Shown here one piece after another: positions 9,425 to 18,805 of a stretch of 64,000 bases of DNA. The notes beneath the pieces were generated by a model. It saw nothing but the letters and a program-made list of their open reading frames with translations, was not told the origin of the DNA and made no database searches. The position numbers and the translations under genes were made by a program. The DNA is taken from NCBI GenBank assembly GCA_033239005.1, contig BSQZ01000005.1, positions 14,310,001-14,374,000 on the forward strand, read 5' to 3'. The stretch is from Lamellibrachia satsuma (Eukaryota; Annelida; Polychaeta; Sabellida; Siboglinidae). The first letter of the stretch is position 1. Every line of letters begins with the position of its first letter.

Positions 9425-10833
9425 CCGACAATATACTTCTGTGAATTTAGCATTAATCCTTCTTTCCGGGCCACTTTGAAGAAGTTAATGAATCTTTCAT
9501 CGTGTTGTTCTTCACTTTCTCCGTAAATGGCGATATAATCGCTGATCCAAACACATCCTTCACACTGTTCGATGATGGCATCCATGCGTTGTTGGAACAA
9601 ATCTTGGCTGATGCCCAAGCCAAAGAGTAGGACACTGAAACAGTAACGTCCAAAGCGGGTTCTGAATGTGGTGAGCTCTTGAGAGGACGGTGCCAACTTC
9701 ACACTCCAGTATTCCGCTTTTGCATCTACTCAACCGTGGGAATCTTGTGAGGACATCGTTTCAGCGCCTTGTTCAGCTTCTGGGGTCCAGGCACACATGA
9801 AAACTTCCATCTGATTTCACAACATATGTGAGCGAAGAACACCAGTCTGAGTACCTCGTGACTTTGTGTATAACGCCGAAATCTTCCATCTTCTTTATTT
9901 CAGCACTTTGGGACGAACGTGTATGGAGCAGCGACGCGGTGGATCTATGAATGGTGTCGCATCTGGCTTCAGGTGAATCTCTTCTTCCAGGTTTGGGCGA
10001 GTCATTCGACTGTTTCGGCAGATTACTATCCTCGTTGACTGTTGGGTAATTGGTCGGCGATCGTGCGTTGGGAATGTCACCAACCTCGACTTTGTGAACT
10101 GCATCGACAGCAAGGGATAGGAACTTCAGCAATTCGCATGATGGCAACCCCAATATTACAGGTCCTGTTACTTCGACAACATAACACTTCTGGCAATGGT
10201 ACTCATTCTGGTCGTTTCGTCGAATGCTTAACTAGATGATCCAAAACATTTGATGTTGTCACCGGTGTAGGAAGACAGTTTGATATTTTGTTCACGCTGT
10301 AGGATTTGCTCAGGTGGAAGACTACCAAATATATGTTTAAATGTTCGTAGCGGTAGGGCATTTCCTCCTGATCCAGTGTCTATCTTTATCTGCAGAGTTC
10401 CCTTGACTACAGGAATAGATACTATGATCATTTTGTTATGTCAATTCATTTCATTCTTTTCAAATTTACACTTTGTAGCCTTTTCACGGAGTACTGATAC
10501 AAAGTGGATTATATTTTTCTCGGCTTTCTGGCGCATATGTACAAACTCCAGACGATGGACGCGAATATTTATCTAGACTGTTGTATAAACCTGTTCCTCG
10601 ATGAGGATCCAGACTACATTTGGATCTTTCTTGTCATCGTCAAAGAAACCTGATGACAGGATTCTTCTCATGCCTTCATCTCCAATTGCTATTTTGATTT
10701 TTATTGCTTGTTTGTGACGGTCATTAACGTTCTGATGTTCTAGATACGATTCCGTTCTTGCCTTAAATGCTCTAAATGCGTCAGCCACGGGTTCGTGGCC
10801 CCAGATCATAGTAGGCATTTTTGTTGTGGCCAT
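9425..10833 (-). mobile_element. Second gypsy-type element, decayed fragment, copy 1
   Basis: The minus strand gives gag-like MATTKMPTMIWGHEPVADAF (start at 10,833), a protease with IDTGSGGNALP (about 10,390), a linker, then reverse transcriptase pieces: DFGVIHKVTRYSDW, SFHVCLDPRS (9,780), FGRYCFSVLLFGLG and ISDYIAIYGES (YIAIYG where YxDD-type motifs lie). RNase H, integrase and LTRs are absent; the fragment ends where the LINE piece begins. It differs in sequence from the element at 29-5,129. The same fragment is present in unit 2 (31,236-32,638) but not in unit 3. Confidence 0.85.
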
Positions 10834-11783
10834 GTTCGTGCAGGTATGGTAACGGCGTCAACGGGGTTCCTTAATCTGCGGTTCCGCACGATAGGAATGT
10901 TCATTTACGAATTAAGTGCGGCAACGGCACTCAGACGTTTCAACATCAACAACAGCTAGTACAGTGTTATACAAAACAGTCACATGGTCTGCATGTTCTT
11001 AGTAGCTCATTTTTATCGCTGCCACCATTTTAATAACATGCATCGATGCTCATATGATGATCGCACATGTCTTAATGTAACTAACTTACATCGTGCCCGT
11101 ATTGCAAATGGTGGATGTTTAACCAACCCACCAGCTGGCACCACATATCATTACACATATAACTATATATGACTAATGTGCATGAAGTTATGCGTGTATG
11201 TGTCATACTTTGCTTGAAATGAACGTACATTTGCACTTTAAACTGGAGATGTTGCGTTCGCATTTGCAAAAATTTTGGTACACAGGCATTGAAACATTGG
11301 ACATATCTTCTACAGTGTATGAGAAAAGGTGGGTACTTTTTTGGACTATATGGTAGGTAACGGTGACGACGAAAATGTGTTTCCAATTGGTTGTAGACTC
11401 ACATGCTTAATGAAGAATAATAGAAGTTAGATCCAAATTTCGGTAAGCAATTCCTAAATGGTACAGTGTAGGTAACTGCTCTGACAAAAATAACAAGATG
11501 ATAAAGAAAAGCGATTTCACAAGTTTTTTTGTTGGCACACTCATCTACACAATAATCATAATAATCATATAGGGAATGCCAGTTACAAAGGAACCCTTAA
11601 TCAATTTCAATACATGATTTATGGTAGTTACGGATTTCATAAGCAAGTTCAAATGTACTCACTTTTCAAGCAGTCTGAAACTTACAAGCATGCGAACTTA
11701 TTATATAGTTATATACACGCGTTAATTAGTGAACGTACAACTAAAATGCGTAAAACATTACAAAGAACAGTCACAAAATGTAT
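10834..11783. repeat. Unit segment upstream of tRNA-Pro, copy 1
   Basis: Non-coding sequence repeated at 32,639-33,585, 49,791-50,604 and, from the CATATCATTACACATATAAC point on, 52,361-53,037. The first 150 bp may be leader of the gypsy fragment. No gene seen. Confidence 0.7.
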
Positions 11784-11855
11784 GGGCTCGTCCGGGATTT
11801 GAACCCGGGACCTCTCGCACCCAAAGCGAGAATCATACCCCTAGACCAACGAGCC
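11784..11855 (-). tRNA. tRNA-Pro(UGG), intact
   Basis: All arms are fully paired: acceptor GGCTCGT/ACGAGCC, anticodon loop TTTGGGT giving TGG, T arm CCGGG/CCCGG. The internal promoter boxes are canonical (A box TGGTCTAGGGG, B box GGTTCAAATCC). The transcript would run into a TTTT stretch on the minus strand just outside the gene. Identical copies are at 33,586, 50,605 and 53,038. Confidence 0.96.
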
Positions 11856-12435
11856 ACTTATAACATGAATAGTAAGCATATCAATTTAACAGTTCTGGTT
11901 TCATCTTGGTCGGGTCTATTTTATGCGCTCAAACATTCGTTATGTTGTCATCCAAACAGCTTCACTAACAGAGGTGCCAAGTAGAAATTTACTGGAGGAG
12001 GTAGATCTACCTCCTGGAAGGTGGTGAAGGAGGTAGACAACGCGCGGCATGCGTGGAGCGTAGCCTCGTGGAGTGTAGCCTCGCGAAGCGAGGCGGCAAA
12101 GGAGGGGGGTCCGGATAATTTTGAAAATCTAGGTTGCAAATACTGCAATATGAGTAATTATGTAGCCTATTTTGTGAGTAATTATGTAGCCTAATTTGTC
12201 TTTGTGACATAATTTTAAATAAATTTTTTTGGGAAAATAAAAAAAAATTACCCCCAATATATCATGTTGCCTCAACATGCAATCAGCAGAATAATGTGTT
12301 TGAAACTATCCACTCGCAATGACAAATACCAAAGTTGTTGAAGAGAAAGGATCAGGAGCAAAGAATGTAAAACAAATTTATGCAACAAAATAACATACAA
12401 TAATCAAAGCGAGCATATATCATACTAACTAACTC

Positions 12436-12725
12436 TGCCGCCAATCGTCATCACTCTCATCATCTGACCCGACTGCAACCTCGTTGGCAGCTGCAGCCGC
12501 AGCTGCTTCTTCCCTCACAACTCGCAAGTCATTACTGCGCTTACTTGCAGCAGCTCTAACATCATGTAGAAGCTTCTTCCCTCACAACTCGCAAGTCATT
12601 ATTGTGCTTACTTGCAGCAGCTCTAACATCATGTAGAAGTTGCTCACTGACATTGAGTTGTTGGCATAGTACCCCACTGTTTATCTTGCATGCGGCACAC
12701 ACAGTCGTGCTTCCTATCGATGGCC
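12436..12725 (-). pseudogene. Transposase C-terminal end of the BED-hAT relic
   Basis: The minus strand reads TTVCAACKINSG, EQLLHDVRAAASKHNND and an alanine-rich then acidic tail DDESDDDW before a stop. A 67-bp tandem duplication (12,505-12,571 and 12,572-12,638) interrupts the frame. Confidence 0.6.
12505..12638. repeat. 67-bp tandem duplication
   Basis: The block beginning GCTTCTTCCCTCACAACTCG occurs twice in a row with two base differences, inside the transposase tail. Confidence 0.85.
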
Positions 12726-12760
12726 TAAACTTTTTTTGTATGAGATAAAATAATAATAAT

Positions 12761-13134
12761 GGGTAGAGTAGCCTACTTACTGCATGGGTAGAGTAGCCTA
12801 CTTACTGCATGGGTAGAGTAGCCTACTTACTGCATGGGTAGAGTAGCCTACTTACTGCATGGGTAGAGTAGCCTACTTACTACATGGGTAGAGTAGCCTA
12901 CTTACTGCATAGGTAGAGTAGCCTACTTACTGCATGGGTAGAGTAGCCTACTTACTGCATGGGTAGAGTAGCTTACTTACTGCATGGGTAGAGTAGCGTA
13001 CTTACTGCATGGGTAGAGTAGCCTACTTACTGCATGGGTAGAGTAGCCTACTTACTGCATGGGTAGAGTAGCTTAGTTACTGCATGGGTAGAGTAGCCTA
13101 CTTACTGCATGGGTAGAGTAGCCTACTTACTGCA
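12761..13134. repeat. 25-bp minisatellite, about 15 copies
   Basis: The unit begins GGGTAGAGTAGCCTACTTAC and ends TGCAT, with scattered single-base variants. It sits exactly where the transposase frame on the minus strand stops matching, so it replaced or expanded within the core of the transposon. Confidence 0.95.
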
Positions 13135-13796
13135 CGGATTCATCGACCGCGGCAAATAGATTTGCACCAGCAGCTTTGTTGCAGATGGGCATGTCCCGAA
13201 ACCTATTCTGAACGAGACCGCTCACAGGATTCACCATACGGAGTAGAATAGCGCAACCTTTATCATTGTTTCGCTTGTTAGACTCATCTAACATCAAAGT
13301 CACAGGCCCCTCATTCGCGTATTGGACTGTCTTCTTGATCTCGTCTGGGGCCAATGCTTCCGTCACCACCGCTGCGGTCTTCGTCCGACGGCAAGCGAAT
13401 TTGCTGGCGATGGAGCTGTCCGTAAACATGATAGGGACCAATTCACAGAAACAATCCGACACCGCAAATGGCAAGTTATGTTCTGTGATAAACTTGCACC
13501 ACAAGGCTTCCGCCTTCGTCAAGTGTAGCATTTGCCCTCGGCGGACAGCGCATATCTGAAAGCCTTACTTGCCTGCCAGCTTTTTTCGCGTCCACAACTG
13601 CACTGCTGTGGGCTTCTCGCTCCACATGGCGCTTCACGTCGCTTCGCCCGCCGTGCCCAATGCCAAACTCGGTGTTACAGTAAATACACCGGGCCTTTTC
13701 TGCACTCATATTGCATTTCACGATACCCGGGAATTCCGCGGACCATTCTGAATTGAATTTGTTGCGGTAACGCGCTTTCTTCCGAGAGGTAGACAT
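13127..13796 (-). pseudogene. hAT-like transposase N-terminus with BED zinc finger
   Basis: Two overlapping frames on the minus strand. The first, from 13,796, begins MSTSRKKARYRNKF and contains CIYCNTEFGIGHGG with a following HVEREAHS, a Cys2-His2 BED-type finger that binds transposon ends. The second (13,531-13,127) continues with LTKAEALWCKFITEHNLPFA, MLDESNKRNNDKG and NPVSGLVQNRF, matching the start of a hAT RNase H-like catalytic fold with its first acidic residue. A frameshift separates them and the minisatellite cuts off the rest. Confidence 0.8.
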
Positions 13797-14447
13797 TTTG
13801 TTTCACAATCGGTGTCGCAAGAATGATCACCCGCGAAATTTAAAAAAATTTGGCCAATCAGAATCGTCGATGTAATTGAACACAACAAAATATATGGCAG
13901 AAGTTATTTCAGAGGTGTCTCCGGCTTTTAGCCGCTGACCCACTGAACTCTATCTGACCCTGTAACGAAGTAAGCCTATCTGGTGACCACGAATGTCGCG
14001 TAGAATCGCGGTTCGCCGATTTATAAAGCGCGAAATTTTTTTTCCCAAATATAAATTTGGCGGTAGATTTCAGAACCAAAGCGGTAGATCGGTAGATAAT
14101 CCTAACATTAACGAAAAAGCGGTAGATATACCGCCAAAGCGGTAGAGTTGGCACCTCTGCACTAACACTGTTGTCACTAGTCTACGGCATACAGTACACT
14201 ATTGTATGAGATTGCGTCAATTGCAAAAGACAGGTATAATAATTGATCGCCCTTTTATCTGGAACACTAAAATCACACGTGACTTGACATTTTATAATTA
14301 AACATTATATACTTTCTACATATCCTGCGCTGTTTATTCCAGGTCAGTTAATCAACTTAATTCTTTTTGCAGATCAGTTGATGCACTTAATTCGTCAGTC
14401 TTGACAAATTCTGACAATATAATCAGAAATAGGTATAAAAATGACAC

Positions 14448-14511
14448 GGGCTCGTCCGGGATTTGAACCCGGGACCTGTCGCACCCGAAACGAAAATCAT
14501 ACCAACGAGCC
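14448..14511 (-). pseudogene. tRNA-Pro(CGG)-like with deleted D arm
   Basis: Sixty-four bases. Acceptor and T arm are well preserved and the anticodon loop reads TTCGGGT (CGG), but eight bases of the D arm are missing, removing much of the A box. The same deletion is found at 34,053-34,116 and 53,505-53,568. Confidence 0.85.
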
Positions 14512-14788
14512 ACTACCTAAAGATAGGCATTTGATGACGCAGCGTAATTCACGTGATTCACGGTCGCCGTCATATGTGTTGAAAAGTCGATTTATTTTTT
14601 TTTCTGTCATTTGTAATTGAAACTGCTTGTCTGACAGTGTTGTCGCTACTGTGGTTATGTAGAAAGGACATTCACCGCGAAACAGCTTCAATTACAAATG
14701 ACAAAGGAGCAGCATGCGTTTACAGTGACCAAAACAAATAAAATCTAGTCTGCATGACTCGTTTACAAACACTATCATCTGAAATAGT

Positions 14789-14859
14789 GGCTCGTTGCTC
14801 TAGGGGTATGATTTTCGCTTAGGGTCGAGAGTTCCCGGGTTCAAATCCTGGAGAAGCCC
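14789..14859 (+). pseudogene. tRNA-Pro(AGG)-like, one base short
   Basis: Seventy-one bases. The anticodon loop is TTAGGGT, but the 3' side of the anticodon stem lost one base (GGGTCGAG). The D arm reads TTGCTCTAGG, and the acceptor and T stems have mismatches (GAGAAGCC, CCTGG). Confidence 0.8.
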
Positions 14860-15140
14860 ATTGTTGGTTAGGTCAAATAATGTGTATTCAATACTTGGTG
14901 CAAAGTCAAACCACAAAATATTCAAAAATGAACGCACAACATATTAATTGATATTAGAAATACGGAATTATTTCCAATATCCCATTGTGATGAGTAATGT
15001 TTCGCATAATTATTAGGTTAGATTTTAATTTACCTAATCGTATGTCATATTTATTAAGTTTTTGAAAATTCATACCAATTCCAAACCACATTTATGTTTA
15101 AATATAGGAAGGTAATTATTGTTTTTATTGTAACGAAGGA

Positions 15141-15592
15141 ATGGATGGGTGGGTGGATGGGTGGGTGGGCGGGTGTGTGTGGGTGTGTGGTTGCGTGGTT
15201 GGATGGTGGAAGATGGGTGGATTGGATGGATGGATTGGATTGGATTGGATGGAATGGATGGATGGGTGGGTGGGTGGATGGGTGGATGGGTGGGTGGGTG
15301 GGTTCGTGGTTGGATGGGAGAAGATGGATGGATTGGATGGGTGTATGGATGGATTGGATGGTGGATGGATTGGAATGGATGGGATGGGATGGGATGAGAT
15401 GGGATGGAATGGATGGATGGATGGATGGATGGATGGGGTGGGTGGGTGGGTGGGTGGATGGATAGGATAGGATGGAATGGATGGATGGATTGATGGATGG
15501 ATGGATGGGTGGGTGGGTGGGTGGGTGGGTGGGTGGGTGGGTGGGTGGGTGGTTGGATGGATGGATGGATGGATGGATGGATGGAAGGACGA
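15141..15592 (+). repeat. GGAT/GGGT satellite (G-rich on plus strand)
   Basis: Irregular tetranucleotide array mixing GGAT, GGGT and TGGATTGGA blocks, with an uninterrupted GGGT run near 15,507-15,551. Long open frames across it encode only Gly-Trp or, on the other strand, His-Pro repeats and are artefacts of composition. Confidence 0.95.
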
Positions 15593-15648
15593 GGCCAGAG
15601 GATTCTCTCGATTGAGAGCCCAATGTTCCCATTACGTTACCGCGCACC
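15591..15648 (-). pseudogene. tRNA-like A/B-box module, diverged
   Basis: On the minus strand GCGGTAACGTAA, a CTCTCAATCGAGAG hairpin and a decayed B box (AATCCTCTGG) match the better preserved module at 21,954-22,025. It is positioned between the satellite and a Leu-like tRNA, as at every other occurrence. Confidence 0.5.
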
Positions 15649-15724
15649 ACAATTTTGTAAGATATGACAAAAATACAATTCCATCCAATCCATCCAATGT
15701 TGTATATAGCATTACAAAAGCAGC

Positions 15725-15808
15725 TGCCAGAAGCGGGATTCTAACCCTCGCCTGGAGAACCAGACTGCGACTTGAACGCAGCGCCTTAGACCGCTCGGCC
15801 ATCCGTAC
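15725..15808 (-). pseudogene. tRNA-Leu-like (anticodon CAA)
   Basis: Eighty-four bases with a leucine-type long variable arm and anticodon loop TTCAAGT. The 5' acceptor strand is GTACGGA, which does not pair with TTCTGGC, and the B box reads GGTTAGAATCC with C56 changed, so it is probably dead. The body is the same as tRNA-Leu(CAG) elsewhere, with one G-to-A change in the anticodon. Confidence 0.75.
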
Positions 15809-16287
15809 GCTCATTCACCATTCATCAGATGGGACAAACGTCATGGCGGGTCGAAAGACAAAAAAACGAAACTTGACATAACGGGAAACGATGCATGAAG
15901 GCATTAAATATTTTTTACTATAAATTGTTCATGTGGAATAAAGAATAACCGTTCGTTCATTATTTCATTCACTTAAAACAAGTAATTACTATAAAAACAA
16001 CAATTACCTTCCTATGTTTAAACATAAATATGGTTTTGAATTGATTTGAATTAAAAAAAATTTTAACTATGGCGCAACATTAACTAATTAAAACTTAGCA
16101 TAGTAATTATGAGAAACATTAATTATCACATAGGGATATTGGAAACAATTCCACACTTCTGATATAAAGTATATTGTGCGTTCAATAGATATTGTTGTGT
16201 ATTAATTTATGCAGATTTTTCGTTTGACTTTGCACCAAGTATTGCAATAAACTTTATTTGACGTAACCAACGGTTATAAAACAAAAC
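15809..16287. other. AT-rich spacer in left palindrome arm
   Basis: Shared with 35,227-35,705 and 60,720-61,173, and inverted at about 51,180-51,600. No gene or RNA was recognised. Confidence 0.6.
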
Positions 16288-16359
16288 GGGCTCGTCCGCG
16301 ATCTCAACCCGGGACCTCTCGCACACTAAGCGAAAATCATACCCGTAGACCAACGAGCC
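16288..16359 (-). pseudogene. tRNA-Pro body with AGU anticodon, degenerate
   Basis: The acceptor and anticodon stems are those of tRNA-Pro, but the loop reads TTAGTGT, so the anticodon is AGT, a threonine anticodon. The T loop is also altered (TTGAGAT instead of TTCAAAT), damaging the B box. The unit 2 copy at 35,706 is better preserved. Confidence 0.75.
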
Positions 16360-16646
16360 ACCATACAACACCAAAAATTTCGTAAACGAGTCGTGCAGAC
16401 TAGATTTAATTTATTTTGGCCACCGTAAACGCCTGATGCTCCGTTGTCGTTTGTAACTGAAGCTTTTTCGCTGCGAATGTCCTTTCTACATAACCGCAGT
16501 AGCGACAACACTGTTAGACAAGCAGTTTCAATTCCAAATGACACAGGAATAATCAATCGACTTTTGTACACCTGTGATGTGGACAGTGAATCACGTGAAT
16601 CACGCTGCGTCGTTATTTGCTTAAGAAATGCTTAACTTCAAGACGT

Positions 16647-16718
16647 AATTCGTTGGTCTAGGAATATGAGTTTTGTTTCGGCTGTGAGAGATCCCGGGTT
16701 CTAATCCCGAACGAGCCC
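16647..16718 (+). pseudogene. tRNA-Pro(CGG)-like, 5' acceptor lost
   Basis: The anticodon loop is TTCGGCT (CGG) but the first bases AATTCGT do not pair with ACGAGCC, and the A box (GGTCTAGGAATATG) and anticodon stem carry mismatches. Confidence 0.75.
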
Positions 16719-16999
16719 GTGTAGTTTTTACACCTATTTGCGATTATGTAGTAATAATTGGTCCAGAGTGATGAATTCAGGGCATCAACTGTTCTGGAAC
16801 AAACTGCGCAGTATATGTAGAACGTTTATGATGTTTAATTATAAAATTTCATTAAAACATACCAAATACACCAAATTCACCATACCAGTTCGTCAACCAC
16901 CACAAAAGAGATTTATACGCTATTATTTATTCGTAGCGTAGACTGTTATTTTAGTACGTGTGCGGAAACTTAACACAAGAGTATGACCTCGTTGTTACA

Positions 17000-17181
17000 A
17001 CATTTGGTGGATGTTAGTGCAGCCACAGGAAATAAACATTTGGTGGATGTTAGTGCTGCTACAGGAAATAAACATTTGGTGGATGTTAGTGTTGCTACAG
17101 GAAATAAACATTTGGTGGATGTTAGTGCTGCCACAGGAAATAAACAGTTGGTGGATGTTAGTGCTGCCACATGAAATAAAT
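17000..17181 (+). repeat. 36-bp minisatellite, 5 copies
   Basis: The unit starts ACATTTGGTGGATGTTAGTG and finishes in CCACAGGAAATAA. It is followed by a GAATTCGACTGACC...AAGAG stretch and a Leu-like tRNA relic. The same array recurs in both orientations across the window. Confidence 0.93.
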
Positions 17182-17237
17182 AATGTCCTAACAAATTCGG
17201 GAAGGTGGCATCAATTCGACTGACCATAACAAGAGCG

Positions 17238-17300
17238 AGAGAAACCGTGGCCTGGTCGCAGCATCGCCTCAAGCCGCTCTGTTATCCTGATTTCTCTTGG
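17238..17300 (-). pseudogene. tRNA-Leu-like relic beside the minisatellite
   Basis: On the minus strand ATCAGGATAACAGAGCGGCTTGAGGC resembles the first half of tRNA-Leu, followed by GCTGCGACCAGGCCACGG in place of the anticodon arm. The T-arm counterpart is changed to GTCAGTCGAATTGATGCC. It cannot fold normally. Relatives lie at 18,540, 21,290, 22,300, 36,620, 37,918, 40,630, 41,752, 62,085 and 63,267. Confidence 0.5.
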
Positions 17301-17611
17301 TTGAGGTTAATGTTGTGAAAATCTCAGGCCGCTCGGTTATACTGATTTTTCTTGGTTGAGGTTAATGTAAACAGTTGTTATATAACGCGGTGTCCATTCC
17401 TTGGGACTGTTCAATGCGTTTTACACTTCACTCCTTGACAAATATGTTCGTTCCAACGCCATTTCGACGTCTCTGGGAAGCGTTCAGCCCTGCTGCAATT
17501 ACTGAGCGAATACTATTCTTCCAGATACACACCTCTGTATGTAGCAAGGTACTCATTTATACAACTAATTGTGGCAACATGGGGAGAACGAAGTTGCCAT
17601 AGCTTCGAAAC

Positions 17612-17682
17612 AGCAGCCAGAGCAATCGAACCCGGGTTCTCTCGATTGAGAGGCCGCCGTTCTAACAGCTACGTTACCGTTA
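17612..17682 (-). pseudogene. tRNA-like A/B-box module
   Basis: The minus strand has GTAACGTAGCTGTTAGAACGG (A-box like), the hairpin CTCTCAATCGAGAG and GGGTTCGATTG, a near-perfect B box. Arms do not pair as a normal tRNA. Confidence 0.55.
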
Positions 17683-17752
17683 TATTGTAAGAGGTGACAC
17701 AACAATCAATTCCTCTGACCACAACATTTTGTTTATAGCATTAAAACATAGT

Positions 17753-17836
17753 TGTCAGAAGTTGGATTCGAACCAACGCCTTGAGAACCAGACTGCGACC
17801 TGAACAAAACGCCTTACACCGCTCGGCCATCCTGAC
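17753..17836 (-). pseudogene. tRNA-Leu(CAG), degenerate copy
   Basis: Acceptor GTCAGGA/TTCTGAC is intact and the anticodon is CAG, but the 5' side of the anticodon stem reads TTTTG instead of CTGCG and the T arm has paired changes (GTTGG/CCAAC). Its mirror partner at 21,798 and its unit 2 copy at 37,136 are intact. Confidence 0.85.
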
Positions 17837-18539
17837 TTCTTTCAAACTTTCTTAGCCAGTCGTACACTTATTCGCCATTCACCATACCATTTCGTTCACG
17901 TTCGTGTTGTCACAGTTATCGCAGTTGTATAAATTAGTAGCTGACTACAGACAGAGGTGTACACCTGAACAAATAGTATTCGCGCAGTAATTGCAGCGGG
18001 GCTGAATGTTCCCGGAGAAGTCGAAAATTGGGTTGGAATGAACAGGTCACTCGGACTGAATACGGCTCTTTATAAGAAAGTGTTTTTTTTACATTAAAAC
18101 TGCTTCCTCGACTGATTTAGCCTATTGCAAATCCGCTTAATTTGTGTCCAAATATGTAGTGAGTGAATAGTTCATGTAATATCCGCAGTCGATTTAATAA
18201 AAATGCCTATTTTAGTTCAAATCATCAAAAGAATTTACTTCAGTCGTTAGATCTGGTACGGACCAAAAAGTGGTAAGAACTATGTGTGTCAACGCTGATC
18301 ATGGGCGTGACTTCCATCCGCTCTCCGGTCACATGATAAAGTTACGAAGTTTCACAAAGCCAGAAAATGGTGATTTTTCAGCATGTCGATTTTCACTCCA
18401 ATTAATGCTTGAACAAGCATTAACTAATTTAATAAATGAGTTAGCATGTTGCAGTGGACACTGCAGTGGTAAATTTATTTGAAATGAAATTAGCAAAAAC
18501 ATCGAACTGATTAAGTACCTTTAACATAAACCAAGTGAA

Positions 18540-18630
18540 ATCAGGGTAACCGAGCGGCCTGAGGCGCTGCTGCGATCAGGACATAGCCTGGTTCTCCCTT
18601 GTTGTGGTCAGTCGAATTGATGCCACTTTC
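18540..18630 (+). pseudogene. tRNA-Leu-like relic
   Basis: AATCAGGGTAACCGAGCGGC followed by CTGAGGCGCTGCTGCGATCAGG and, further on, GGTCAGTCGAATTGATGCC. Same family as 17,238-17,300, opposite orientation, next to the inverted minisatellite. Confidence 0.5.
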
Positions 18631-18650
18631 TCGAAATTGTTAGGGAGTCG

Positions 18651-18805
18651 TTTATTTCCTGTGGCAGCATTGAGCAGCACAAACATTCACTAAACGTTTA
18701 TTTCCTGTGGTAGCCTTAACAACCACCAAATGTTTATTTCCTCTATCAGCAGTAACATCCACCAAATGTTTATTTCCTGTGGCAGCATTAACATCCACCA
18801 ATGTT
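18651..18805 (-). repeat. 36-bp minisatellite, about 4 copies, inverted
   Basis: TTTATTTCCTGTGGCAGCAT units with TCCACCAAATG, the reverse complement of the array at 17,000. Mirror partner at 20,889-21,049. Confidence 0.9.

Larger units (their letters stand above)
11969..14159 (-). mobile_element. BED-finger hAT-like transposon relic
   Basis: A 2.2-kb insert with inverted termini CAGAGGTGCCAA...TTGGCACCTCTG, flanked by CACTAA (11,963-11,968 and 14,160-14,165). Units 2 and 3 carry the uninterrupted site GCTTCACTAACACTGTTG (about 33,762, 50,780 and 53,213), so it inserted into unit 1 after duplication. Inside are the N-terminal (13,127-13,796) and C-terminal (12,436-12,725) ends of a transposase on the minus strand. 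A 25-bp minisatellite fills the gap, so the catalytic core is lost. The termini resemble hAT ends; a 6-bp duplication is shorter than the usual 8. Confidence 0.85.

Noticed and set aside
15141..15592. Telomere-derived repeat
   Set aside because: The array is GGAT/GGGT, not TTAGGG, and lies within duplicated internal sequence.
15054..15650. Long open frames rich in His-Pro-Thr or Gly-Trp (also at 23,468-24,022, 42,498-43,311, 51,709-52,392 and 54,134-54,799)
   Set aside because: They are translations of tetranucleotide satellites; composition removes stops in several frames on both strands at once, and no non-repetitive domain is present.
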